Source of the DNA: Psoroptes ovis
Lineage: Eukaryota; Arthropoda; Arachnida; Sarcoptiformes; Psoroptidae
DNA: 64,000 nucleotides
Direction: 5' to 3'
Assembly: GCA_002943765.1 (NCBI GenBank)
Contig: PQWQ01000014.1
Span: 868,001-932,000, forward strand
Shown: positions 32,211-43,100 of the stretch, one piece after another
How positions within the stretch are numbered: position 1 is the stretch's first letter
Layout: the number at the start of each line of letters is the position of its first letter
The notes under the pieces: model-generated
Database searches by the model: none
Told to the model about the DNA's origin: nothing
The model's input: the letters and a program-made list of their open reading frames with translations, nothing else
Program-made: the position numbers and the translations under genes

Positions 32211-35200
32211 ATGTCCATGTCACGTGCAAGATCCGAGATAAGCTCAATATGGAACAGAGTTAAACCGACAACATTACTGGCCGAAAACGCGGAGAAGATC
32301 AAAATATTGGCGACGACTCTGGCTGATTCAAGAAAAGACTATCCAGGATTGGCCGACAAGGGTATTACAGAAGGTGGTTGTCATGGGGTTGGTGGCGGGT
32401 TTAAAAAAAGATGGTTACTTGGCAAGCGAAATGGTCGCACGCTTCACAATGGTATGACGAATCAAACATATTATAAAAAAACAGCTGGTCACAATATGAA
32501 TGTAAAGACAACGCGAAAAATGGAGCGTATCAATGGAAATTTCAAATGTAAAATTGGTGAGCGAAACGTTCGTTCTTCGTTAAATGGTATGTCGAGTCCT
32601 ATGGAGAATAGAAGACGTTTTACGAAACATAAAGAAATAAGGTGCGATTGTTGCTTAAGAAATCATTGGTCAACACGGCATATGGAACGTACGAACACAG
32701 AAAGTCGCAATGAATTATCAACTGGTTGTACGAGTACTGGACTCGTTGGTCCTACCAAAAAGTTAGTCACATTTAAAGTGCAAATTAATGGTCAAGCCTT
32801 CAATGCTTTATTCGATACTGGCGCATTGAATTCCTTTATTTCATGGAAGTCTATTAAAAGTTTAAAGATTGGCTTGGAGCCATGTCAGTTATCGGTTGTA
32901 TTGGGCGATCGAAGTGAGGTCAGAAGTCTTGGGAGAGCTAAGCTCCATCTATCTATAAATGGTAAGACCGATTGGATGAAGTTTATTGTTCTGGAAGATT
33001 TGACATATGACGTTATTATTGGAATGGATGTCATCGATAGTTTCCAATTAGAAATGTTGAAGAATCGAAGAATTATTTGCAATGGTGCACCAGTTGAATG
33101 CAACAATATGGTGAGCACGAGTAATCTTAAAGATTTAAATAATGTTCTATATGGTTTCAAAGATTTATTTTCTGGTATCGGAAAGAATGGTCGAATCCGT
33201 CATAATATTGTATTAACGGAAGATAAAATTATTTGTCACAAAGTCCAAAATATCCCTCATAATTGGAAGTCACAGTTGGCCGAACATATTACGAAACTAT
33301 TAAGCAATGGTATAATCGAGGAATCTAATAGTAATTTCAGATCGAGAATTGTTCCGATTCATAAGAAAGATGGGTCAATTAGAATGGCTATTGACTATCG
33401 AGACCTAAATAAAATAACGCGAATGGACGCTTTCCCGATGCCGGCAATTAAAGTAATTGTATCGAAACTAGCTGGAGCAAAGATTTTTTCAAAATTGGAT
33501 TTAAAGTCCGGGTATTATCAAATCGAAATGGATCAACGAGCTAAGAAATACACTGCTTTCGCTTTTGGCAATAGATTGTATCAATTTACTAGAATGCCAT
33601 TCGGACTGTCCGCAGCACCTCAGACGTTTCAACGATTAATGAATTTGATTCTGGGTCATTTATCGTTCGTAGAATGTTATTTGGACGATATCTTAATATT
33701 CAGTAAGTCAGAAGAAGAACATGCAGAACATTTACGAGAAGTGTTATCGATCCTAAAAAAGGAGAATTTACGTTTGAATGCAGAAAAATGTTCATTTGGT
33801 GTAAAAGAAGTGAATTATTTGGGTCTTAGATTGGCTGATGGTAAAAGATCAATCATAACAGAAAATCAAATGAAAATATTGCAGTTCCCGAGACCCAAGA
33901 ACCAAAAAGAAGTTTTGACATTTGTTGGTATGGCCGGATTTTATCGTGATTTGATAAAGAATTTTGCTCAAATGGCGAGCCCGTTGTACAACTGTGCCAA
34001 AAAGAAACAATTCGAATGGGGCCAAGAAGAAGAAACGGCATTCCTATTGATCCAAAAAATGGTATCGGAAAATGAAACGGTGAATATACCAGATCCGTCG
34101 CAACAATTTATTGTGACTACCGATGCGTCAGACTTAGGTTATGGTGCCACGTTATCGCAGATGAGAAATGGGCAAAAAGTGCCAGTGGATTTCTTCTCGA
34201 GAATGTTTACAGGAACGCAAAGAAAGTATGCTACTTATGATAAAGAGGCAACGGCCATCCTGGAAGCTATTAAGCATTGGAGATATTATTTGTTGGGTCG
34301 TAAGTTTAGAGTTGAAACGGACCATAAACCGTTAAAGTGGTTATTGTCGAAAGCCGACTGTTCGGGTCGTTTGGGACGAATGGTTATGAAGTTAATGGAA
34401 TATGACATTGAAGGCATCGATTATATTAAAGGTACTGATAATGTTTTGGCAGACACATTGAGTCGAATGCAACTGAATTTAATGAACCAGGAGCTACAAG
34501 AGCCGTTGGACGAAATAATAGAGAAGGATCGAAAAAATTTTATGCTGATTAATGGTAGATGGTTTAAAACAGATGGAAATATTAAACGGTTATATATACG
34601 TGATTACGCAGAACAAGCAGAAATATTGGAATCGATTCATAATAATGGCCACTGTGGAATGTTCAAGAATCAAGAAGAATTAAGGAAACGATTCTGGTGG
34701 CCGAGTTGGCGCAAAGATTTACAAATGTTCCTTAGAAAATGTGAACGATGTGCAAAATTCAAAGATGATTGGGAACCAACACGTCTCCCGATGGTGGAAC
34801 AACAAATACCGAAAATTAACTGGCAGAAATTGGGCTTGGATATTTGTGGTCCTTTGGAAAAAACACGTAATGGTAACCGATACATATTGGTTCTACAGGA
34901 CTATCGTTCTCGATTTTTGGCGGCGCATGCAATGGCTGATGTTAAAGCAGAAAGTGTTATAGATTGGCTAAAAGTAAAATTCGAATCACTTGGTTGGCCG
35001 GAAACGATAGTATGCGATAAGGGTTCTCAATTTGAAAGTGCAAAATTCAAATGTTTCACGAAAGAGACTGGTATTGAATTACGTTTTGCATCAGTGGCTC
35101 ATCATCAAACAAATGGTATGGTTGAAAGGGTGATTCGCACTCTGGAACAAATGATTAGAACCACAGTATTGAATATTTCAGAATGGGACGAACATTTACA

Positions 35201-35714
35201 AAATTTGGTAAACGTCTATAATGGTTCGGTTCATCATGTGACAAAGGTATCTCCGTTCAAAGCAATGTTTAATCGAGACAAAGTTTCGGTATTGGACCGA
35301 AAATACAAATTACTTGAAGAAAGAATAGACCCGTTAGAAATATATGAAGCCATCGATAGGAATAATTTGGTAGAAAAGGAGCATCAAAAGCAACAATACG
35401 ATAAAAGAAATCGGCTGGAAGAAATCAAGGTTGGAGATCACGTATTATGGCATTCGTTGAAACAAACATTGGGTTCGTCGAAGAAGTTGAACCAAAAATG
35501 GAAAGGCCCGTTCCGAGTGGCGAAAATTATCGGTACCAATGTGGAAATTAAAGATGACTCCGGAAACTTGAAGTTGGTACATCGAAATCATGTGAAAAAA
35601 TGGCTGGGCGATGGACGAATGGCGCAAGAGAAGATTCGTGGTCGTGGTCGGCCCAGATTAAAATCAGGACCTGGGGGGGAGGTGCAGCGCCCTCAGGTCA
35701 GCCGCGCAAGTTGA
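32211..35714 (+). CDS. pol: Retrotransposon polyprotein: protease, RT, RNase H, integrase
   Basis: ATG 32211 is the first after the primer site; the product is 1,167 residues. Residues 1-200 are a basic region with no recognisable capsid and a Cys/His cluster C145-x2-C148-x3-H152-x4-H157. Aspartic protease: DTGA at 202-205. RT: FSKLDLKSGYYQI, MPFGLSAAPQTFQ and catalytic YLDD at 490-493 (YLDD, not the commoner YVDD). RNase H: TDASDLGYGA with D638, and DTLSR at 748. Integrase: zinc motif H810, H814, C844, C847; catalytic D877, D936, E972 (D-x35-E); a C-terminal GPF-type module (WKGPFRVAKI) near 1097. All catalytic residues are present, so the enzymes look functional. The stop lies 32 nt inside the 3' LTR. 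There is no chromodomain. Confidence 0.93.
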   Translation: MSMSRARSEISSIWNRVKPTTLLAENAEKIKILATTLADSRKDYPGLADKGITEGGCHGVGGGFKKRWLLGKRNGRTLHNGMTNQTYYKKTAGHNMNVKTTRKMERINGNFKCKIGERNVRSSLNGMSSPMENRRRFTKHKEIRCDCCLRNHWSTRHMERTNTESRNELSTGCTSTGLVGPTKKLVTFKVQINGQAFNALFDTGALNSFISWKSIKSLKIGLEPCQLSVVLGDRSEVRSLGRAKLHLSINGKTDWMKFIVLEDLTYDVIIGMDVIDSFQLEMLKNRRIICNGAPVECNNMVSTSNLKDLNNVLYGFKDLFSGIGKNGRIRHNIVLTEDKIICHKVQNIPHNWKSQLAEHITKLLSNGIIEESNSNFRSRIVPIHKKDGSIRMAIDYRDLNKITRMDAFPMPAIKVIVSKLAGAKIFSKLDLKSGYYQIEMDQRAKKYTAFAFGNRLYQFTRMPFGLSAAPQTFQRLMNLILGHLSFVECYLDDILIFSKSEEEHAEHLREVLSILKKENLRLNAEKCSFGVKEVNYLGLRLADGKRSIITENQMKILQFPRPKNQKEVLTFVGMAGFYRDLIKNFAQMASPLYNCAKKKQFEWGQEEETAFLLIQKMVSENETVNIPDPSQQFIVTTDASDLGYGATLSQMRNGQKVPVDFFSRMFTGTQRKYATYDKEATAILEAIKHWRYYLLGRKFRVETDHKPLKWLLSKADCSGRLGRMVMKLMEYDIEGIDYIKGTDNVLADTLSRMQLNLMNQELQEPLDEIIEKDRKNFMLINGRWFKTDGNIKRLYIRDYAEQAEILESIHNNGHCGMFKNQEELRKRFWWPSWRKDLQMFLRKCERCAKFKDDWEPTRLPMVEQQIPKINWQKLGLDICGPLEKTRNGNRYILVLQDYRSRFLAAHAMADVKAESVIDWLKVKFESLGWPETIVCDKGSQFESAKFKCFTKETGIELRFASVAHHQTNGMVERVIRTLEQMIRTTVLNISEWDEHLQNLVNVYNGSVHHVTKVSPFKAMFNRDKVSVLDRKYKLLEERIDPLEIYEAIDRNNLVEKEHQKQQYDKRNRLEEIKVGDHVLWHSLKQTLGSSKKLNQKWKGPFRVAKIIGTNVEIKDDSGNLKLVHRNHVKKWLGDGRMAQEKIRGRGRPRLKSGPGGEVQRPQVSRAS
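35673..35682 (+). other. Polypurine tract
   Basis: GGGGGGGAGG ends exactly where the 3' LTR begins, as expected for the plus-strand primer. It lies inside the pol reading frame. Confidence 0.8.
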
Positions 35715-35912
35715 CATAGAAAGAAGCTCATTGGTTGAGCGCGTTTGGCAGATGAGTTGTCATCCTCATTTTGGTTGGAAAGCAACCATATATAAATCGG
35801 TTTTCAGTTTTGCTCAAAAAAAAGCAAAAAAACATTATTTTGTACAATAATTGTTTTAAAAATTTGTGTAAATTAAACCAAAATTTTATGAAAAATCTGC
35901 CCTGTCGTTACT
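35683..35912 (+). repeat. 3' LTR (230 bp)
   Basis: Same length and sequence as the 5' LTR by eye. Its first 32 bases also encode the last residues and the TGA of the polyprotein. Flanked on the right by ATAT. Confidence 0.95.
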
Positions 35913-37095
35913 ATATTTGTTTGTTTGATGATTGAATTATTTGTGTTGTTCACACTTTTCAAGTTTATAAATTTTCAAATTTTCATTTTTTGAATAACAA
36001 AACAAACAAACAAACAAATGAATGAATGAATAAATTAACAAAATAATAATAAACAACAATAGTTGATGAAAGCAATACTTAGGATTGCATAATTGTATTC
36101 GCAGAGACCACACCATTCAATTGAACCGGATTTATTTCAGTCCGTCATCATCATTATAATCATAATCTGAAGTATTATTTTTGGTTTTTTTTTGCATTTC
36201 ATTCATTTCGATTGTTTTTCAATGGGCGTTTTTTTGATTGAAATTGAATTTCGATTCAAGTTTATTATTTCTTTCATTGATCAAATCAAAATTTAAATAC
36301 AATACAACAAATATAAATTGAAATTGAATAAACAATTGATTTCGATGGATTATCTGACATTCAATCAATGATCTATTTATTTTTGTAGATCCTATTTGGA
36401 CTATTACAATTTTGGTCTAATTTTCTTCAAATATTTTTCGGAATTTATATCCATGAATTTAAATTTGAGGAAAAATTTCAATGTCAATTTTTAAATTGAG
36501 GTCAAATGTTTTTGTAAAATAAATATGAGAACAAGAACAACAAGAATGTTGAATAATTTCTTAAGAACATTTTCTTTAATCTTTCAAGTTTTGGAAAATT
36601 TTTGATTGATTAATATTTTTTTTTGTGGAGTAAATTTTCTAAATGTGTTATTAAAATTATTCGAGACATCAGATTGAATATGAAGAAGTGAATAGTGATA
36701 AGGCAAGGTGAAAAATTAAAGACCTGGTACCTTAAAGACAAAAGCAGAAAATTTACAAAATGTAAAATGATTACACAACGACCATTAAATGGTAATGATA
36801 AACGATACAATTGCCTCGAACAATTGTATATGCAAATGTATTTGATTGAATAACATCCAAATTTGGTTACATTTTTGTCATCATTTTCTGTAGTTTTCAA
36901 GAACAAATGATAAATTATTCTTGAAAATTTTCAAATTCATTGTTTCTACATGTTTTAGTATACTGAAAAAAATCAAAAACACAAATGCAAAAGGTCAATG
37001 TTAATTTTATTCAACAAAAACAAACCTTTGATGATGATGATGATATGTGTTGATTTGATCGTTTTTCCGGATTTTTTTTTCGAAAATATTTTGTA

Positions 37096-37177
37096 TTGGG
37101 CTGTCCCATAAGTTCTTGTCGTTTTTTAATGTTTTTTTTTTATTCGAAAAACGACAAAAACTTATCGGACAACCTAT
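37096..37177. mobile_element. Mariner-type MITE, type C with a mixed end
   Basis: Left end GGGCTGTCCCATAAGTTCTT is type C, but the right end reads ACTTATCGGACAACCTAT, part C and part B. Inner arms GTCGTTTTT/AAAAACGAC are palindromic. Confidence 0.83.
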
Positions 37178-38272
37178 TATAAAATATACAAAATGAAATA
37201 ATTCAAAGGTGTGTATTTTTTCAGGATTATAATCAATTGGATTTTTCGATTATTGATTTATAATCGATCAATTTTTTTTCCATAATTTGATTGAAATTTA
37301 CATTATGCTAAATTGATTAGCATGAAAACAGATCAAATAAATGAACAAGAGCACGGAGACTAATCTATTTTTCATGTTCACTGGTCGGATAATCGTTTGG
37401 AAAAAACAAAATTTAAACAGTTCCAGACAGACATCGAATAAAGGCAATTTCGTTCAATCAAAAATATTGATTGATTATTATTGTTGTTGGAAGGTGTGAA
37501 TCTCAAATATTTTGTATTTTGTGTCCAATACTTTTTTTTGTAGGGGAAATACATTCGAAAAGAATTTTGAATTTGAATCTAATTATTTCAAATAATATAT
37601 CATTTTATACAATTCATTCATACATTATTATTAAATCTTACTGACTAAATAATCGAGCAAAATGATTTTCGAAAAATTGATTGAAATTGATTGATTAGCG
37701 AACCATTTAAATGTAGGTGTTTTCTACTCGATCGAAACAATCAATAATAATAATGAAATTATTTTCAAATTCATTGTAAGCATCATTTGAATTTGAATTT
37801 GAAATAAAAGTCAATGATAATGAAACAAAACAAAAGAAACAAAAGTTAAATTCATTTTTCTTAAGAATTTAAGTAGAAATGAAAAGTTTCATTCCAGTTT
37901 AATTATTAGTTGAAATTTCAAATTTTTATTCATTCATAATAATAATAATAATAATTTCGATTACCACACTTGGACATGGACAAATCGTAGCCATTATATG
38001 AACTAAGCAATGAAAGAATAGCCTCAGTAAATGAAATTCTCTGACATTTTCATGCTTTTTTTTGGTGGTGACAATCGCCACAACGACAAAAAATGAACAA
38101 GAAATGATACGACCAATCGCAATGAATGCAAATTTTTTGTTTCTTTGAGCCAAATATCGTTTCAATTTTTCTTCTTTAATGGTCAGTATTTAAATATTCA
38201 AAATTGCTGGAAAATTGAAGGAAATTTATTTTTCAAGAAAAATAGAAATTTCAATAAAAAAAACATAAAATA

Positions 38273-38355
38273 TTTGATTGTCCCAAAAGTTCTGGCCGAT
38301 TTTCATTAGCAATTCTATACGATTAAGCGGAATGAACTTTTCCGCCGACAACCAT
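38273..38355 (-). mobile_element. Mariner-type MITE, type A, damaged right end
   Basis: The reversed core is well kept (CTGGCCGATTTTCATTAGC), but the left end lacks TTAGG and the right end carries a few extra bases (CTTTTCCGCCGACAACC). Confidence 0.8.
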
Positions 38356-39320
38356 GATAATTTTCAAAATGATCAAAATTAATTCAAATTTTTTCTTTTT
38401 TGAATGACTCCAATTACAAATTATTTAAATAAATGAAATTAAATTTTTTTTGAAAAATAAGATGCATGCAAAATAAGATTTTATAGACTATTTTCAATCA
38501 TTTTCAAATATTTTTTTCTTCTTAAATTTTCCACTGAATTTCTTGAATTACTTTGAATTTTCATGAGATTTTTCCATTTTTATTTCATCAACTATTTGTA
38601 CGAACAAATGAATGAAGCCTCTAATCTGATTTAATCCAAGTCTAATGAGGATTTTGTTTTTTCAGATTTTTTTATTAACATCATTAACATTAACTTGTAA
38701 TATTTTATTTAAAAATAATTTAAAAACAATCTTCAATTAAATGATTACCGAGGATTATAGTCGTATTGAAAGGTTTCGGAAATTAGGTTTTTTCAAATTG
38801 TTTTTCTATTTGTTTCAATGGAAATTTTGAAATTTTTGCTTAACGTTTAAATATGTTTGGTTTTTCACATTGAATTTGATTTAATTTTTTTTTTGTTTGT
38901 TCTTCATTTGATCCGATTCAAATATAATCAACGCCCGGCTAATCTATTTATTTGTAGCTTTGTGTTATGTCATTATAAATATTTCAAATTAAATTTAAAT
39001 TTTCATTTGTTTCAAGATTTTTATTATTTTTGAAATTATTTCAGAAGTATCCCCCAATGAGAAATGAGAACATTTTTTAAATATTTTTTTGGTTTTTTAT
39101 TTCTTCAACAAACAAAAAAAAATGTTATGATTTTCATTGTATATCAGTGTGTAGATTTTTTCATTATTATTTTTCAAGATTATACATCGGGCAAAAAATG
39201 AATGGAAGAGAAATGAAATTATCTTATTTTTCAACAAAAAAAAAGTGAAATTTAGAGTAAGGAAAAAAGTGAATGCAAACAAATAAACGTGGAAATGTGA
39301 AAAGAGAAAGGCATTATATT

Positions 39321-39401
39321 TCTCGTTGTCCCATAAGTTCTTGCTGTTTTTCGAATGAAAAAAAAATTTAAAAAACCGCAAGAACTTATGGGACAGCCTA
39401 A
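39321..39401. mobile_element. Mariner-type MITE, type C
   Basis: CGTTGTCCCATAAGTTCTTG to CAAGAACTTATGGGACAGCC, TAA at the end; A-rich middle between GTTTTT and AAAAAC arms. Confidence 0.86.
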
Positions 39402-39965
39402 TATTTTCACTTTTTATGATTCAAAGTTAAACATTTGTGTGTATTTGAATGTGAAATGAAATGAATTGAAGGTGAAAATTTATGATTTCAGTTTTTTTTC
39501 AGTTTTTTGAATGAATTCAAAAGCGCGTTTTCATGTTTTTGAAAAAAATAAATAAATATTTATAAATTCAGTTTTTATTTGTGTTTCGACCATATCATCA
39601 ACAACAAGCAGCAACGACGACAAACGATTAAAATGGTTTAAATATTCAATAATATTTTTCTGTGTGTGTGTTCATAGTGTCCAATAGTGTTTACTTTGTC
39701 TACTCCTTGAATTGATCTGATTTCTTCTTGATAATCGTTTGTGCCGTATGAAAATATTGAAATTATCGACAGATTACATTTTTTGAAAGCAAAACTTTTT
39801 CGTTGAAAACGAAAACATCTTAAATATCGAATTAAAATTCCTAATATCATGTCTATAATAATAATGATAATAATTCAAGTCAAATTAATCTAAAAGTATA
39901 CTTTTATATGTAAGAAATCGAAAATTTTCAAAAGTCCCAAAAAAACAACTGAAACAAATTGAAAA

Positions 39966-40139
39966 ATGTTTTCAAGAACTTCGCGATTACCATTACGATT
40001 TAATGAATCGAAATGGCAATCAATACAACGACGACCACCACCTACAACATTGACAACAATGTTGACCAGCAAACAATTAATTATTCAATTAATTATCATC
40101 ATGATAATTTCGATTATTTGTCCATTATTAAATTTGAAT
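39966..40139 (+). CDS. ADAMTS exon 1: signal segment
   Basis: The 58 residues have a basic start and a hydrophobic core (LIIQLIIIMIISIICPLL, 38-55). Starting at M32 (40059) would give an ordinary signal peptide; starting at M1 gives an unusually long one. Donor AAT/GTGAGT matches the phase of the exon at 43525. The link is inferred over a 3.4-kb intron. Confidence 0.65.
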
Positions 40140-43100
40140 GTGAGTTTGAATTTTTATTTTATTTATTTTATTAGGTTGTCCGGAAAGTTTTGGCCGATTT
40201 TCATGCGGCAACTCTATCCGATTAAGCCTGGTGAACTTTTCGGACAACCTAATATTTGTTTTATTTTGTTTTTTTTTCGCATAATTATCATATAAAAAAT
40301 AATAATAAGTTAATATCATCATTATTATTATCATTCTAATTGTTATCACATTTACAAATATTTACCTTGATTTTAATTAACTTTATTGCAAAAATGAAAA
40401 AAAAGGATGAAAAAACAATAAACTTTTGTCACACATCTTTCACAATTTAAATGACAATTTTTTTCATTGAATGTAGCATCTCAAACTCAATGTTAGAGAG
40501 ACAAAACAAAGGAAAAATCTGATAAATTGTTCAATTGTTTTCACTTATTTGTTTGTTGTTGTCGTTGTAGTCGTTTGCCAAATTATCATCTTTATTATCA
40601 TTTAAATAATAATAATAACAGTAATGATAATGATTCATAAAATAAAATAAAATTATGGTCCCATTATAATGATGATCATCATCATCATTTTCAATTTTAA
40701 TTTTTCAAATACATAATCATTCAAATTCAGTTCTTTTCTTGATTTTAAATTCTCATCATCTCAAAGAAACAATACAGCAATCAGTTTCCTTATTGCACAA
40801 CTTTTTTGTCACATATAACCTTATGGCGGCAAGTAAAGTCCAAGGATCTTATGATCCAAGTAAACTATGATCCAAAAAAATGATGCGAAAAATTACGATT
40901 GATACAAAACGAATCATTGAAATTGTTTGCGAACAAGAAAAATAAAGATCGAAAAACTGGTGATAAAAGCCTCAAATATTTGAATTATTGAAGATATACT
41001 TGAGATGTTTGAATTATTGAAATATCTATGGCAATAATTATTATGATTTTTTGACTGATTAATCAAATAATTATATTCAAATGAGCATCCAAATTAATGC
41101 CATCTTAATTATCTTATTATGATCAAAAATTTAAACATTCATCATCATATTTTTTCTTCTTCAATCTTAGTCATTGGCTTTATCTTCATTGATTGATTGA
41201 TTTGATTTGAATAAATGGAAAATTTAAATATTGGAAAAAAAATGAAAAAAATATTAGGTTGTCCGTAAAGTTCTGGCCGATTTTCATGAGCAACTCTACC
41301 CGATTAAGCAAAATGAACTTTTCGGACAATCTTATAAAAACAATTCAGATTCAATATTTGCGATAAATGCGAAATAAAATATAAATGTTTTTTGTTTTTG
41401 AAAACTTATGATGATGATGATGATGATGATCAATGATTTCGATAGATTTTAGATTTGAAAAAATAATTTTTTCGTTTCATGGAAAAATATAATTTTAAAT
41501 AGTTGGAAATGTGCACCATTGATAATGATGATATGATGAACAGAAACAATGAATATCTGATTCCGGTCAATTGTATTGGACGTGAATATGTTGTTTTTTC
41601 TCATCACTCTTGTTTACCAGAAAAAAATACAGCTGCAATGGCTACCATTGATGATGATCAGTGATGATTTCTATGGATGTGATTTTTCCCGTAAAAAAAT
41701 TAAAAATAATAATTTTCTTGTCTTCTTCTAAAATCATTGATTCATGAATCATTGATGTCAAAGATTATTATCATCATCATAGTCATCATCATCATCATCG
41801 TTGGTAATGTTTGTTGTTATTGCTGTCGATAAAAGTGAAAATGAATAATAAAAGGTTGTCCCATAAGTTCTTGCCGTCGTTTGAATATAAAATACAGAAA
41901 AAAACGGCAAGAACTTATGGGGCTACCCAATAAAATTTTTAAAAAATTTGACATAAATCATCACCATTATGATGATATGGAGATGATGATGATTATGATA
42001 TCAAAATGAATTTTATCTGATCATATTTTTTCCATTCACCAAACATACACACATATTCAACATCGAGCAGGGAAACAAACCTTTTTTCGCATCATCATTT
42101 GAAAATCGATATATGTTTGAGACTGAGACTGTTTAATTTTCCCATAATCATTGTGATGACGATCACACAGCTTGAACATTGTTGACATCAGATGATTCAA
42201 AAGTAACCATTTTCACAAAATCAAAATTTCAAAATAACGAAGATTATTTATTCCATTGAACGTAGGTTTCTCTATCTCTCTCTCTTTCCAGAAGATGAAT
42301 ATGATTATTATCATTAAAAGATACATGGTGATGATCTATGATACAAGCAACAAGGTGATGATCCATAGAATTTAATATTTGTTGTTTGTTTTGTTTCAAA
42401 AATATCTGATTAGTAAGTATTACAATCCTTAATATCATAGCCGAATATAGTCGAATGATAATTATGAATATTTTTGTTTTTTTAAAAACAAAATGCTTCA
42501 ATGTAAGAATATATCATTTTATGGATTGAATGAATGAATGAATGATTGAATATTCAAATATTTCCAGTCCAAAAATTCACTTGTAAAAACCTTTATCTTA
42601 ATATAATCATTCGTCCATTCATTTTAATTCTAATTCTAATTCAATTTGAAAGCTTTAAGAAAAAATAGAAATTAAAATAAACATTGCGATTACGCCTACA
42701 TTTATTTGTTTTCATCTATGTGTTTTGTGTTCTTATTTGTTTTTTGAAAATTTCAATGAAAAAAAATATTCAAATTAAAATGATAGGTTGTCCGAAAAGT
42801 TCTTGCCGATTTCCCAATGATTTTCTATGATATAACCGGTGAAAACTTTCCGGACAACCTAATATATTTATCTTTGATGATAATAAATCATATTGAAATA
42901 ATAAGAAAAAGAAAATAAAAATCAGATAAATACAATGATAACAATAGAAATGAATGTCATTTTGTATTGGTGTTTCATATAACAAACCAACCAAAGCTTG
43001 AATATTTGAACATATTAAATCAAATGTATCAAATGTAAATCACACATTGTTCAATTTCATGATTATCTATGCATGTGTGGAAGACAGGAAAAAGTATAAA

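Larger units (their letters stand above)
31952..35912 (+). mobile_element. Ty3/mdg4 (gypsy) LTR retrotransposon, complete ends, no capsid
   Basis: A 3,961-bp element bounded by two identical 230-bp LTRs and a 4-bp target duplication ATAT (31948-31951 and 35913-35916). Order: LTR, primer site, one ORF, polypurine tract, LTR. Protease, RT, RNase H then integrase is the Ty3 order. Identical LTRs and an unbroken ORF mean a recent insertion. It lies between the GPCR and ADAMTS genes and interrupts neither. GC content is visibly higher than its surroundings. The usual capsid part of gag is missing, so it may need capsid from a relative. Confidence 0.95.
35913..39965. other. Intergenic, retrotransposon to ADAMTS gene
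   Basis: Three MITEs (37096, 38273, 39321), simple repeats and no supported gene. The ADAMTS promoter should lie toward the right end; no clear core element stands out. Confidence 0.6.

Noticed and set aside
34741..34962. Alternative plus-strand frame inside the retrotransposon integrase
   Set aside because: Overlaps the integrase catalytic core in another frame; a shadow.
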